64,000 nt of DNA from Beta vulgaris subsp. vulgaris (lineage: Eukaryota > Streptophyta > Magnoliopsida > Caryophyllales > Amaranthaceae): assembly GCF_026745355.1 (NCBI RefSeq), contig NC_079202.1, positions 25,689,623 to 25,753,622 on the forward strand, given 5' to 3'. Both the position numbers and the translations under genes were made by a program. Under the pieces are notes generated by a model, which was not told the DNA's origin, ran no database searches, and saw only the letters and a program-made list of their open reading frames with translations. This document shows positions 24,037 through 34,962 of this stretch, one piece after another. Numbering within the stretch: the first letter of the stretch is position 1; each line of letters starts with the position of its first letter.

Positions 24037-25200
24037 ATAACCGAATACGGCAAAACTCGAACAAGGAGCCATATGTACTTTGTACCTGTAGTCTCAATAA
24101 TAAGGCAAAAAAAGGCAATGGCAGGACTGAATCACATAACTTTATGTAAAATTGTAATCCAACTAGTTCATTTGCCTACAATGCCACGAACCCAATGTTA
24201 AGTGTAGATATTAGAACCGTATTCATTTGCATATTTTAGAACCATATTCATTATTTGCAGATATCTGCACTCATTGGGTTCTAATATTACGACTCATTAA
24301 TATCTGAATCACCATATAAGTGCAAATATTAGAACCCAACGTAAAGTAAGGTGCCACAAAGCAAATAAGAAATTTGTGTACGGTGCTTTTTAGTAAAAAA
24401 AAATCAAAATGAAAGGTGATTTTTCACAAAAAAATTTGAAAACAGCCTCACATTTGGATCATATTATCTGAGAATACAACACAAATTAGGTAAACTAATT
24501 AAGCAGTGTAATATTAAAATTGAGACATGAAATAAAACAAACAATAGCAAAATCTAATATCCAGAATAGTATCAAACCCAGTTTATTAAAATTGAGACGT
24601 GAAACAAACGAACAATAGCAAACCCAGTTTTATCAAAATTGAGACGTGAAACAAACAAACAATAGCAAATCAATAGCAAACCCATTTGTTTCGTTGGTTT
24701 TTTTTTTTGGTTCTATAAATTCGTTGCTATAAATTTTAGAATTTTAGTCTTCAAATTCTACAAAAACTTAATACTAAAATTAAATAAACAATTACAGATT
24801 ATAGCGAAAAGAATTATTAGTCAACTAACCTAAAATCGACGAACAATGTGAGAGCTCTAATTATAACGAAAAGAATTGACGAAGTTGAATCACAAATTCC
24901 TGTTTTTCAATTGAGAATTGAGGGAAATTTAGGTGGAATTGTGATAGGAGAATTTGGATTATGGGGATAATTTGGATTATGGGGGAGTGGTGGTTGTAGG
25001 GACGGTGTGCGCTTCAAGAAGCTATGGCGATCAGTATGGCCGGCGAGCTTTGTTCTGGTTTTCTTTTTGTTCTTTTGACAGTTGGTTCTACTAACCACGG
25101 TACATAGAGAATAATTAGGAGAGGTAGTTTTTTTTCTATTGTATTTGTTGTATAATTTTAAAAGTAAATAAATTTGTATTTCATTAGTATTAATTGAAAA
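24037..25200. other. CACTA interior, right part; no gene
   Basis: AT-rich sequence without recognisable coding. Around 24190-24350 a motif like TTAGAACCC(A/G)(A/T) recurs in both orientations, and near 24540-24680 a segment with AATAGCAAA and TTGAGACGTGAAACAAACAAAC is repeated two to three times. Confidence 0.5.
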
Positions 25201-25509
25201 TATATTAAATTTTAAAATAGGAAACTGGTTCAAGTTAGAAGTAGTCTCTTATATTTTTACAATAATAATATATACGTATAATAGTTATTATGTTGAAAAA
25301 AAATTTGAATTTAAAACATAAAATATTTCAAGGAAACCGATTTTACTTAGAAGTAGTCTCTTATGTCACAACAACTTTTTTTATTAGTGAAATAGTTAAA
25401 CTTAAGAGACTGATTTTAGATAATCAATGGTTTCCGACATTTAGGAAATGGGTTAGTAACCTCAATCGGTCTCCTATAGGTAGTCTCTTTGGCCATTTTT
25501 GTAGTAGTG
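25201..25509. repeat. CACTA right subterminal repeats and terminus
   Basis: Copies of GAAACTGGTT, AGTAGTCTCTTA, GAGACTGATT and TCGGTCTCC precede the terminus GTAGTAGTG. Two copies of an AAGTTAGAAGTAGTCTCTTAT-like unit lie about 120 bp apart (25227 and 25345). Confidence 0.75.
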
Positions 25510-27343
25510 CCTGTCCCACCTGGTCCTTTGATGGTTATATATTCAGGTGCACAAGGATCCAAATTCTTTAATGGAGAGGATGCTCACAGTCTTATACATG
25601 CAGGAGTGTCAATTAACGTGGGTTGAACCATGTTGAACAAGAACAAACATGACCTTTTGCATGATGACGGTCAACTAGACCCTGTCAAATTCAGTTATAT
25701 GGTTTCTCTTCGATCAGGTTACCTCGTCTTGCGTTCCTGTGACAAATTTCATGTTGAACCTTACTCCCCGCATCGATTTGGGCGGCAATTTGGTTATTGC
25801 CAAGATTACACTGGTCTATTGCGCCGTGATGTACAGGTCCGGAAGGTGTCTTATTATGACGCTTTGCGTTATTGGACATTGCTTTTGTTTACAGGAAGCC
25901 AGTCTCGTGTTTTTACACCATGCCAATCACTAAACTAGAAAAATTTGGTGACATCTGAATTTGCTTGCTGGTGGCCTAAAGTGACTATTGGAGATTTAAG
26001 GAAGAATGTTGAAATTCTTTGTTCAAGCATCCTAACTGATGCATCAAAGTCCAAGCACGATCAACGACATAATGATGGAAAACGTTTGGATTAGCCAAAA
26101 GATTATGGTTTACGTCTTAGAGGCACCCTTGACAACCGCAGCAATAAACAAACAGCAAATCGTCATGGTTCCATTAATGGCGCAGACACCATTGACACAG
26201 AGTCTGATGTCAATTGTAAACACAAACGTAATGGGAAGAGGAAGTCAACCCCCCAGGCTCAAGAAGTTGGTGCATCGAGCTTTGCGGAGTTTTTTGATAA
26301 CATACCGAATTCTCCTTTTCTTCCTATCGATCTTCATTTGGTAAGTCCCGATTCTTTTCTTTTTCTTCTTTCCTTTTAATTGCTTCCTTTTATTTATTTA
26401 TTTCCTTTTAGGACGGTGACGCTGACTTGCATGAGAAAATTCAAGACATTGTAGATGGTAATCGAGTTGTGGAGAGCAAAACCCATCCTCCAACCAGGAA
26501 AGGAAAGGAATTGAGGGTCCTAAAGAGTTTGACTAGTGGGGACCAATCGAAGCAGACTCATCCAATTTGCTTATCTTCCTCAACTCGCAGTGAACGATCC
26601 ATTCAGGGTCCCAATTCTCTTGAAGTTGCCTCTAGGGCCTTGGATATTCACCCTAACATTGTGAACCCCTCTGATGACGCTATAAAGGGTGATAATATTC
26701 CCACTGCATCTTCTAACACTTTTCGTCAAGGGCCTAATTCTTCCACCATCTTTACCAACGCTATCAAAAGCATGGAGTGGGCTATCTGATCATGTTGCAA
26801 CAATCGCCCTTTTCTGAGGTTGAGGAAAAATATGCAGAAGCTCACATGGTGAATAAAGGCATACAAAACCTTGAAGGTGACCCACGTCCGCTGAAGCGTC
26901 AAGTCGATTCCTATTTTTGGTCTATTAAGTCTTATCTAGCTTTAGAAGCAAAAGTTGCAGGGTGCCAGCGGTCAGAGCTGGTGGAGCACAACATGCGTAC
27001 TCAATCAGAGTTGCTGAAATAAGCTGAGTCCAATTTTGTTAAAGAGCAAGAGAAGCAAAAACTATTAGAGGAGCATTATGCAACAGTCACGAAAAGGTTA
27101 AGTGATCTCGAAGTTGAATTACAAAAAACTTGTGAGGAGAAAGTTCATTTATCTGATGAGTTGACAGCTAACAAAACCTGTTTGACGTCCTATGAAGACC
27201 AGATAAAGGCTGCGAAGCAAACCCTGGATGAGTTAGAAGCAACTCCAACTTTGAGTACTGACGAGATTGCCCAACTTGAACAACATAGGGTGAACCTTCT
27301 CGAGCTACAATCTGCAATCAAACCCTTTGAGTTGATGGATTGA
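25510..27343 (+). pseudogene. Plant mobile domain (PMD) protein, 5'-truncated pseudogene
   Basis: The reading starts in frame at the CACTA end (VPVPPGPLMVIYSGAQGSKFF). After a frameshift near 25620 it goes on with the PMD C-terminal part (FHVEPYSPHRFGRQFGY, about 25745-25795), then AWWPKVTIGDLRK near 25965. An intron with GTAAGT and TTTTAG borders (26341-26411, phase 0) is intact. Downstream are a low-complexity linker and a coiled coil rich in E, K, Q and L (about 26800-27330). Stops (25936, 27019) and a frameshift near 26785 disable it. PMD proteins such as MAIN/MAIL1 are host silencing factors, but the domain is also carried by transposons. It is antisense to the adjoining Tat pol, a position in which extra ORFs are known in Tat-lineage elements. 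Confidence 0.75.
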
Positions 27344-27386
27344 GACTGAACACATCACCCCCACCCCTTTTTTTGTTATTGTTTAG

Positions 27387-27688
27387 CCGTTCACAGTTTA
27401 TACTATTGCGGGCCAGGATTATTACAATGATTGAATTTTTGTTTTTGTTTCGCCGTTCACAGTTTATACTCTTACGGGCCAGGAGTATTACATTTTATTT
27501 TTTTTGTTTTGCAGTTCACAGTTTATACTCTTGCGGGCCAAGAGTATTACAATGACTGATTTTTTTTTTTGTTTCGCCGTTCACAGTTTATACTCTTGCG
27601 AGCCAAGAGTATTACATTTTTTTTGTTTTGCCGTTCACATTTTATACTCTTACGGGCCAGGAGTATTACAATGATTGATTTTTTTTTT
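27387..27688. repeat. Five tandem hairpin-forming repeats
   Basis: Five copies start at 27387, 27453, 27512, 27577 and 27631 (54-66 bp each). The consensus is CCGTTCACAGTTTATACTCT then TGCGGGCCAAGAGTATTACAATGATTG and a T-run with TTTCG. Each copy contains the inverted pair TACTCTTG/CAAGAGTA around CGGGC, or a variant of it, so each RNA or single strand could fold into an 8-bp stem with a 5-base loop. Confidence 0.9.
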
Positions 27689-27927
27689 CGGTTTTTTCAC
27701 CATATACCCCTGATAAATTTTTTTTTGCACCGTATACCCTTTCGACTTTCCAAATTCATCATATACCCCTCACATTTCGAAAAATGCATCGACATACCCT
27801 TTTGACTAACAGTGTTGGACTTCCGTCATTACACCTCCTTAATCCCTCTCATACCCTAATCCTCTACCTAATTAACTAACCTAAATTAAACCCTAATCCT
27901 AACCCTAATCTAATACACTTTAACTAA

Positions 27928-28070
27928 CCCACTGCCACATCACCCTACCCCTTACACCCACTGCCACATCACCCCACCCCTTATACCCACTGCCACATCA
28001 CCCCACCCCTTACCCCACTACCACATCACCCCCACCCCTTACCCCACTGCCACATCATCCCTTCCACCCA
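27928..28070. repeat. Short tandem repeat in the foldback left arm
   Basis: About five copies of a 28-34 bp unit, CCCACTGCCACATCACCCCACCCCTTA(TAC). The right arm has no equal array, so the expansion is one-sided. Confidence 0.85.
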
Positions 28071-28660
28071 CACCCCAACCCCACCTCCACCCCCTTCCCC
28101 ACCCCCATCACTGCAGTCCCCCTCTCCACCATCCCACCACCCCACCAGCCCGGAGACTCCCCTCCACCTTTCCGCCACCTGCAGCGCCGCACCCCCTCCT
28201 CTTCCGCCACCCGCAGCACCACACCCGCGCATAAACTTGCGCAAACCGCCTGCCTCATTGGGTGGGACCACGACAAACTTGCACAGCCGCAATTTAAACT
28301 TGCACAGCAGCACTAGAACGACGAGGAGGAGGCAGGCGGCGACGGCCGAGAAAAGTCGACGGCGATTAGATTGACGAGCGACGAGGAGGAGAAAGTCGCC
28401 ACTAGCGGTTTGCGACGGCCGAAAAAAGTCGAAATGGCTGGGCTTCGCGTCCTCGTCGTTCTAGTTCTACTCGCCGTCGACTTTTCTCGGCCATCGCCGT
28501 CTACCTACTCCTTGTCGTTCTAGTGCTGCGGTGTGGTGCTGCGGGTGGCGGAATAGGAGGGGGTACGGCACTGCAGGTGGCAGAAGGGTGGAGGGGGGTT
28601 TCGGGGGTGGTGGGGAGGGGGGACTACAGTGGTGGGGGTGGGGTTAGGGTGGGGGTGGAG

Positions 28661-28730
28661 GTTAGGGTTAGGGTTAAGGTTAGGGTTAGGGTATTAGGGG
28701 ATTAGGGTTAGGGTTAGGGTATTAGGGTTA
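28661..28730 (+). repeat. Interspersed TTAGGG motifs in the foldback right arm
   Basis: Several GTTAGGG units with variants. The hexamer is not the usual plant telomere heptamer TTTAGGG, and the inverse CCCTAA block at 27885-27910 shows it belongs to the element's inverted repeat. Confidence 0.8.
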
Positions 28731-28918
28731 GATTTAGGTTAATTAATTAGAGTTAGAGGGTGATTAGAGGTTAATGACTAACGGAGTTTAACGCCGTTAG
28801 TCATTAAGGGTAACTTGATGTATTTTTCGAAAAGTGAGGGGTATATGATGAATTTGGAAAGTTGAAAGGGTATATGGTGCCAAAAAAAATTTGTCAGGGG
28901 TATATGGTGAAAAAATCG

Positions 28919-29104
28919 TTTTTTTTTTGTGTGTTTGTGATTGCACTCGAGTAATTTTTATGTTACCCTAACTGCCTATGTACTTGTAAAATATGAACAA
29001 ATTGCTTTTACAAGATCAAGCCAACGTAGTTCAAATGGCACATATATTTCTTTCAACATATGCAGTTTATCCTCTTGCTTAGGAGTTGACAATGCTCTTA
29101 CTTT
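28919..29104. other. Non-coding downstream of Tat pol
   Basis: About 190 bp between the foldback element and the end of the integrase C-terminal module. No ORF or repeat identified. Confidence 0.5.
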
Positions 29105-30195
29105 TCATGAGTAGTAGCGTTTCAGAAACTTGTCGTTGATAGGCCCCACGCGTAATCTGTCGGTGTCAATAATTTTATAAGCTCCATTAGTGTATACCTC
29201 TTTGACAACGTATGGACCATCCCATTTAGAACTAAATTTACTTCCCGTCTTACGAGAAATAATGATGGACCTTTTAATTGCTAGGACCATGTCTCCAACT
29301 TGAAAGGAGCGAGGTCGAACTTTCTTATTGAAAGTGCGTGACAAACGAGCATGGTAGCACTCAGATTTTTGTTGTGCTTGGAGTCTTTTTTCGTCAAGCG
29401 CCTCCAACGCAGCAAGTCAGAGTTTATCATTTTCATCAGAAGTCAAGCCTTCTTGTATGGCAATTTGAAATGATGGAATTTGAAGTTCCAAGGGGAGAAC
29501 GGCCTCAACGGCATACACCAACGAGTATGGGGTTAATTGTGTTGCTGATTTATATGTCGTTCTGTATGCCCTCAGAGCCTCCCCTGTTCTTTGATGCCAA
29601 TCACGTTTGGACTTGGCAACCACTTTGCTCAATAAACTACAAAGTGTCTTGTTGAACACTTCAGCTAAACCATTCGCAGGTGCATTGTACATTGATGATC
29701 TATGTTGTGTGAATTTAAACTTCTCACATAAGTTTTTCATCAACTTATTGTAAAATGGTGTTCCATTATCGGTTACAATTCGTTGATCTACACCATATCT
29801 GTAGATGATGTGAGTACGAATGAAGTCAACAACATTTTCTTTTTTCACTTCACGTAGGGGGATGGCTTCTGCCCATTTGGAAAAATAATCAGTCGCTGCC
29901 AAAATATACGCTTGTCCAACAGATGACTTTGGTGTAATTAGGCCGACTACATCGAGTCCCCATGCTTCAAATGGCCAGGATGCGACTGTGGGGTGTAATG
30001 GCTCTAGAGGTTGATGAATGAAGTTAGCATGAATTTAGCAAGCTTCACATTTCTTTGCATAGTCCATGCTATCTTGTACCATGGCTGGCCAATAGTAACC
30101 CATTCTTTTAATACGGTCATGCAGTTTTGGACCTGACTGATGAGCACCACAGATTCCAGAGTGAGCTTCCTCCATGCTTTGCTTTGCTTCTTCAT
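29105..30195 (-). pseudogene. Tat integrase pseudogene
   Basis: The zinc-binding segment (EEAHSGICGAHQSG ... CEAC, about 30170-30035) is followed by a stop in the CEAC-K position. The core has all three acidic residues: Asp in GLDVVG (about 29957), Asp in VTDNGTPF (about 29765) and Glu in NGLAEVFNK (about 29660). After a stop near 29416 the C-terminal module follows with VGDMVLAIKR and KWDGPYVVKEVYTNGAYKI, ending in LKRYYS. Thus the catalytic triad is conserved, but the frame is broken at least three times. Confidence 0.85.
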
Positions 30196-30207
30196 CTCCG
30201 AGACATC

Positions 30208-30960
30208 TTAACCAAAGACCATGGAAGGATCGTCGATAGAGAGTCCCCTTATAATATATAAACGTGAGGCTCGACGACGAATCTCTGTCTTATGTTTTGG
30301 ATCACTTGGCAATTTTTTATGTTCCAAATAATAAATAATTGGTTGAGGCCAATCTTCCTTGTCGATTTGATAGACAGAGATTATGTCGACTTCTTCAGCA
30401 TGTTTGTCAACATCATCGCCGTTAGGAGTGACAACCCATCGTCTGTAAACGGGTACATACATTGTTTCTTCTGCCACCAGTGCCAAAGTGGCTGCAAGCC
30501 CAGCGAGCGCGTCAGCCATCTTGTTGGCACTCATTGGAACATGTTCTAATTTGACGGTATCGAGTTTGTCAAGCAATTGTGATGCTTGCCTTTGATAAGG
30601 GATTAGATCATTCTTTTTGACTTCATATTCACCTGACAGTTGTTTTAGGACCAATCGGAAGTCCCCGTGAATGTCTAAATCTCTAAGTCCCATTTCGATT
30701 GTCTTTTGGAGGCCTATTATGAGTGCTTTTGATACTCAGCCATATTATTGGACCATAGTTAAGTTAGCATAAAAGAGTATGGAAGTATATGCTTTTCTGG
30801 AGAAATGAAGACGACTCCAGCTCCCGCACCGTCATGATGAGCAGCGCCGTCAAAGTACATTTTCCAAAAGTGGGAGTATTTCAATGAAAAACACGTCTTC
30901 ACCTGGAAAATCGTCTGATATCTCCCATTCTGAAGGGACTGGGTGGTATACGAGAAAATA
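30208..30960 (-). pseudogene. Tat second RNase H (archaeal type) pseudogene
   Basis: Between the main RNase H and the integrase lies a second RNase H-like region: DDFPGED and fragments of the first strand (about 30940-30790), then GDFRLVLKQLSGEYEVK and VPMSANKMADALAGLAA (30660-30505). Such an extra RNase H is a feature of Tat-lineage elements. Several stops lie in 30700-30900; the part 30208-30693 is open (161 codons). The last 60 residues are the linker that leads into the integrase zinc finger. Confidence 0.75.
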
Positions 30961-30969
30961 TGTTATCGC

Positions 30970-32330
30970 TTACCCCTTGACAGCCTTTTGCGGAACATAC
31001 AAATTGTCATATTGTTTTAAAAGTATAGCCCACTTTGCAAGTCTGCCAGACAACACAAGCCTTGAGAGAATGTATTTTATTGGGTCAGACCTCGAGATGA
31101 CATGAACTGTATGTGCTTGCATGTAATGTCGTAATTTTTGGATCGCAAAAATCAAAGCAAGGCAGATTTTTTCAATGGGGGAGTAATTCAATTCAGCACC
31201 CACCAAAGTTCGGCTTAAATAATAAAGAGTTGTCTTCTTGCGATCTTGTTGCTCTTGAGCACACATTGCCCCCAGGGATCGCTCCTGCGCTTCGATATAA
31301 AGGATGAGTGGTTTCCCTTTTATTGGTGCCCCCAAGACGGGGGGAGAAGACAAGTACTTCTTGATACTTTCGAAGGCCTTTTTACATGAGTCATTTCATT
31401 TGAATAGGGCATCCTTTTTCATGAGATGACTAAAAGGATGACATCTGCCTGCCAAATTAGAAATAAACCTTCGAATGTAAGCGAGACGTCCTTGGAGGCC
31501 ACGCAACTCCTTGAGGTTCTTAGGTTCAGGCATCTCTTGGATGGCCTTAATCTTTGCTTGGTCAATTTCAATGCCCCTGTACCTAACAATGAAGCCTAGA
31601 AAATTTCCTGAGATGATGCCAAATGCGCACTTGAGGGGGTTCATCTTTAATTGCCATTTTCACAATCTTTCAAAGACTTTACGGAGGTCATGTAAATGAT
31701 TCTCCTTCTTCTTAGACTTTACCACCAAGTCGTCTACGTAGCACTCCACAATTTGATGCATCATATCTTCAAAAAATTTCTACATTGCATGCTGATACGT
31801 AGCTCCAGCATTTTTCAAGCCGAAAGGCATAACTTTGTAACAGAATATCCCTTTAAGGGTACGAAATGCAGTTGTTTCTTGATCTTCAGGAGCCATGTGG
31901 ATTTGGTTGTATCCAGCGGTACAATCCATAAATGACAAAGCCTCATGACCAGTGGTGGCATCAATCATGATTTCCGTTACGGGGAGTGGGAAATCATCCT
32001 TTGGACACGCCTCATTCAATCGCGGAAGTCCACACAAACTCGAAACTGTCCATTTTTCTTTCGTACTAGCACAATGTTTGCTATCCAAGTAGGGTACTTT
32101 ACTTCACGAATAAATCATGCATCAATGAGCTTGTTTACTTCTGCCTCAATTTCAGGAATTGATTCTGGCCTGAAACGTTTTTGGGATTGCTTCTTTGGAC
32201 TGGCACCCTTTTTGATGGTTAAACGATGGACAACGACTTTTGGGTCGAGTCCTGACATCTCCTTATAGCTCCATGAAAATACGTCTTTATAGTCAGAGAG
32301 TAACTTGGAATATTTTTGTTCTTCCTGTTG
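30970..32330 (-). pseudogene. Tat reverse transcriptase and RNase H pseudogene
   Basis: Pieces in order: the palm segment with PRLNEACPKDDFPLP (about 32020), MDCTAGYNQIHMAPEDQ (31925-31880), VMPFGLKNAGATYQ (31825), the catalytic YVDDLVVK (31740-31715), the thumb/tether GIEIDQAKIKAIQ and LQGRLAYIRRFISNL (31580-31460), and RNase H with LYIEAQERSLGAM (31295) and ALIFAIQKLRHYM (31150). The first RNase H Asp is replaced by Glu (YIEAQ), and at the later TDHP-like site the copy reads SRSDPI. Frame changes near 31775, 31650 and 31390 show decay. Confidence 0.85.
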
Positions 32331-32393
32331 GGTAAGAAAAGCACTGACGTAGACAGGGCGTGGATCTTCTTGAGTTCCAAGGTTTAACTCTTT

Positions 32394-34325
32394 TCACTCG
32401 TCAACGGTGGCTTGCCCCCCATCTTCAAGAGTTTTAGGAGCCTCATCTATTTCCATCTCCTCGCCACTTTCAAGAGCCTCATAACCTGTGATATAGTGTG
32501 AAGAAACAAATTCAATATCCTTTTCTTTTTCTTGACTAGGCGAACTCCTTTGGTTTGTTAACACTATGACACAGCCTTTGGCTTTCAAAGGTGTATGTGC
32601 AATGATGTCTACCACCTGTGTACACCTCATGCGACATGGAATAATACTTTGAGGTGCGTCCTAGCCTTTGACTTCATCTTTGCTTCTTGTGATGCGACTT
32701 AGTATGGACAGTCTTGGTTGTTTATCAATTGAGGTCGATGCACCAAGACGTTTAAAGACAAATGCTTTCTTCTTAGAGAATCAAGAATTTTGCAAGGGTG
32801 TTCGTGTTCTTGGTTTCACACCTTCATTTAGCTCGTTTCCACCAAGTCTGTCAAAAACCGATGTATGGTTCTTTACGACAGGCGACTGTAGTCGATCAAA
32901 GACCGATATGTTTTGCTGGGTCGCACTTTCTTCACCCTCATTTTCTTCGACTTCCTTGGCAGTGATATATTGTGAAGAAGAGGTTGTCCCTCTACGCCGT
33001 GCCAAAACTTTGATGGGTGTTGGAACTTCAAATCCCAACCCAACTTTAGTCGGACGTACTTCAACATCATACTCTTGTAATTTCTTTTGCCTGTCATTAA
33101 CTCCATGAGGCTCGACCTCAATAACATTTCCCATGGACGCTGGATTTTCGAAGTCATAACCAGAGTTCGCCAAGAGCTTATAAGCATTTGGGTCAAACTT
33201 ATCCTTGTTAAGCCATTTTCTCCTAGATTGATGAACAGATTCCGATGTCGGAGGCTTAGCAATTTGATTGTGGTTGGCTCTAGGCAAAGGAACAACCACT
33301 TCTTGCTTTAAATATTGAAGAGTAGTCTCATCTACTCTTTTTCTTCCTTTGGCTCTACTTTCAAGACCTAACGCCCTGCAAAAGGTGACTCCTCTGCTTA
33401 CGACGTGATTTAGGAATATATCGCAAAATTGGAGTCGTTACTGCATTCTTCATTGCTTTAAGGGGTTGAGCAACAACTTCTTCTTTTACCTTTTCCTTGC
33501 ATTTTTGTTGTTGCATCTCAGTGGTGGTTGACTCCCTAGAGCTTGAAGACGATGGAATGTCACCATTTTTATTTGTACCCCTTTTCCCCGTTGAAGGAAT
33601 TTTAGATGGCAATATTTCACTCGAGGGTTCTTCATCTTCAAAAAACTTAGCATCGACAAAGTACGAATCTGTCATATTAAAGGGTTTTACATCTCCATTT
33701 ATTTTTTTCTCTTCTCCTCGATAAAATTTCAGACATTGATGGAGGGTTGATACGACTACCCCATTTTCGTGTGACTAAGGTCGTCCAAGCAACATTTTAT
33801 ACGACGTCTTTGTATCTATGACATGGAAAAGAGTAGACGATGTTAACTCTCCCATCACAAGGTTAAGACGTATTATGCCTATGACACACTGACTGTTCAA
33901 ATTGAACCCCTGAATCATTAGACAACTATTAGAAAGATCTTCCATAGTGATCCCCCTCTTCTTCTTTTTCTTCTTTATCCTCAACGAATGAGGTAGCATC
34001 AACAATAACCGTAGTGAAGTAATCTTCAGGGAAGAATTCTTCTAAGGTTACAGGGTAAGTGGACCTTGATCGAGTAAGTCAATTGGCAATACTTGTTGTC
34101 TAGTATTTTTTTTGACTTTTTCTTTCCTTTCGAGCGTCTTGAGCTTTTCCTTTTTTGGTTCTTCTTCTTACGACAAACAACCTTTGGTTGATGTCTCGAC
34201 TGTTGTTTAGGCCTCCTTCTAGTGACCAACGTCCACCCTACATCAATGTTGGTTGTTAGTTGGGCTATTTTGCTCAATAAATGGCACCTCGTCAACTTGA
34301 AGAACTGGTCGCAACACATGTACAA
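32394..34325 (-). pseudogene. Tat gag-pol linker and protease region
   Basis: The protease-related part ends in TLFHVIDTKTSYKMLLGRP (33830-33777), followed by HENGVVVSTLHQCLKFYR and the DAKFFEDEE tail. Downstream is a long low-complexity linker (33675-32394) with poorly conserved pieces such as SVFDRLGG and VFDRLQSP, typical of Tat polyproteins before reverse transcriptase. Upstream (34325-34026) is a lysine-rich piece. The protease DTG-like motif itself is not clear. Many frame changes are present. Confidence 0.65.
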
Positions 34326-34962
34326 TTACTAGCTCCCGACTTCCAAACTGGAAAGTTTGGGCCTCCTAATAAGAATCTAACATCGTAGAGGCATGATTAG
34401 CTTTGACAACTTCATCAAAATCCAATACAATCTTCCCATCCTTTGCAAGTTGCATGATTCTCTCCTTGAGTGTTATACACTTTTCTATAGGATGACTAAT
34501 CAGCCTGTAATACCGACAGTAGTTAGGATCAGAGTCCTATCGACCTCTGCAGGCACTTAGCTTCGGGAAATTCAATGACTTTGTTTTCAAGCTAATCATC
34601 TAACATCCCTGATAAATCAGAGTCTGGAAATGGATATTTCTTTGCTTGGAGTTCTTTCAAGGTTGGCCTATTTTTCTTAGAATATTTGGAAGGTGAACCC
34701 TTATTATTTTCAGTACCAGCCTTGCTAGAGATCTTGTCAGGCGAGGAGGTAGTCGTGATCGACATTGACTCCTTAATCGAACTTTTGGCAGTCTTGTCAG
34801 TTTTCTTAAAATCCTTCTTCTCTTTCTTGTACTATGAAGAAGTGTTGCTTTTGCCTTTATTGTTGGCAATGGTAAGCTCCATGTGATGAGCTCGCGTAGC
34901 TAACTCTTGAAAAGTCCTAGGCTTTGTACCTTACAAAATATAAAGCAAGTCCCAATCCATTC
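34326..34962 (-). pseudogene. Tat gag, C-terminal half
   Basis: This is the continuation of the gag at 36323-37444 beyond the solo LTR: GTKPRTFQELATRAHHMEL at about 34930-34870, a lysine/serine-rich stretch, then KNRPTLKELQAKKYPFPDSDL (about 34680-34610). Stops occur near 34935 and 34590. The C-terminal piece resembles the CP-like region that in Tat elements precedes protease. Confidence 0.7.

Larger units (their letters stand above)
10719..25509. mobile_element. Non-autonomous CACTA element carrying a nested Athila
   Basis: The right end at 25509 reads ...TTGTAGTAGTG, inverse of CACTACTACAA. The left end at 10719 reads CATTACCACAAAAAAAG, a mutated form. Both ends carry subterminal copies of a GAGACCGGTT / AACCAGTCTC motif in opposing orientations. 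About 3.7 kb is CACTA sequence; the other 11.07 kb is the Athila insertion. No transposase (TNP2-like) is visible. The 3-bp flanks differ (ATA at left, CCT at right), so the two ends may have been brought together by a later deletion or recombination rather than by one insertion. Confidence 0.65.
27689..28918. mobile_element. Foldback element of 1.23 kb
   Basis: The left half from CGGTTTTTTCACCATATACCCC and the right half ending ...GGGGTATATGGTGAAAAAATCG are inverted copies. The pairing goes on inwards through CCCTAATC/TTAGGG blocks and GC-rich sequence (GCGGGTGGCGG, then AGCACTAGAACGACGAGGAGG against its inverse near 28460-28530), leaving only a short unpaired centre near 28400. It lies in a run of T, so any target duplication is hidden. 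No ORF is credible. The long TIRs suggest a Mutator-like or other foldback origin. Confidence 0.8.

Noticed and set aside
27340..27805. Plus-strand ORFs with repeated FRRSQFILLRA
   Set aside because: They are translations of the hairpin tandem repeats; frame changes between units and no start context.
28661..28730. TTAGGG repeats as an interstitial telomere
   Set aside because: Only a few degenerate copies, hexamer instead of the plant TTTAGGG, and mirrored by a CCCTAA block in the other arm of the foldback element.
32668..33311. Plus-strand ORFs over the Tat linker
   Set aside because: Antisense shadows of the low-complexity polyprotein linker.
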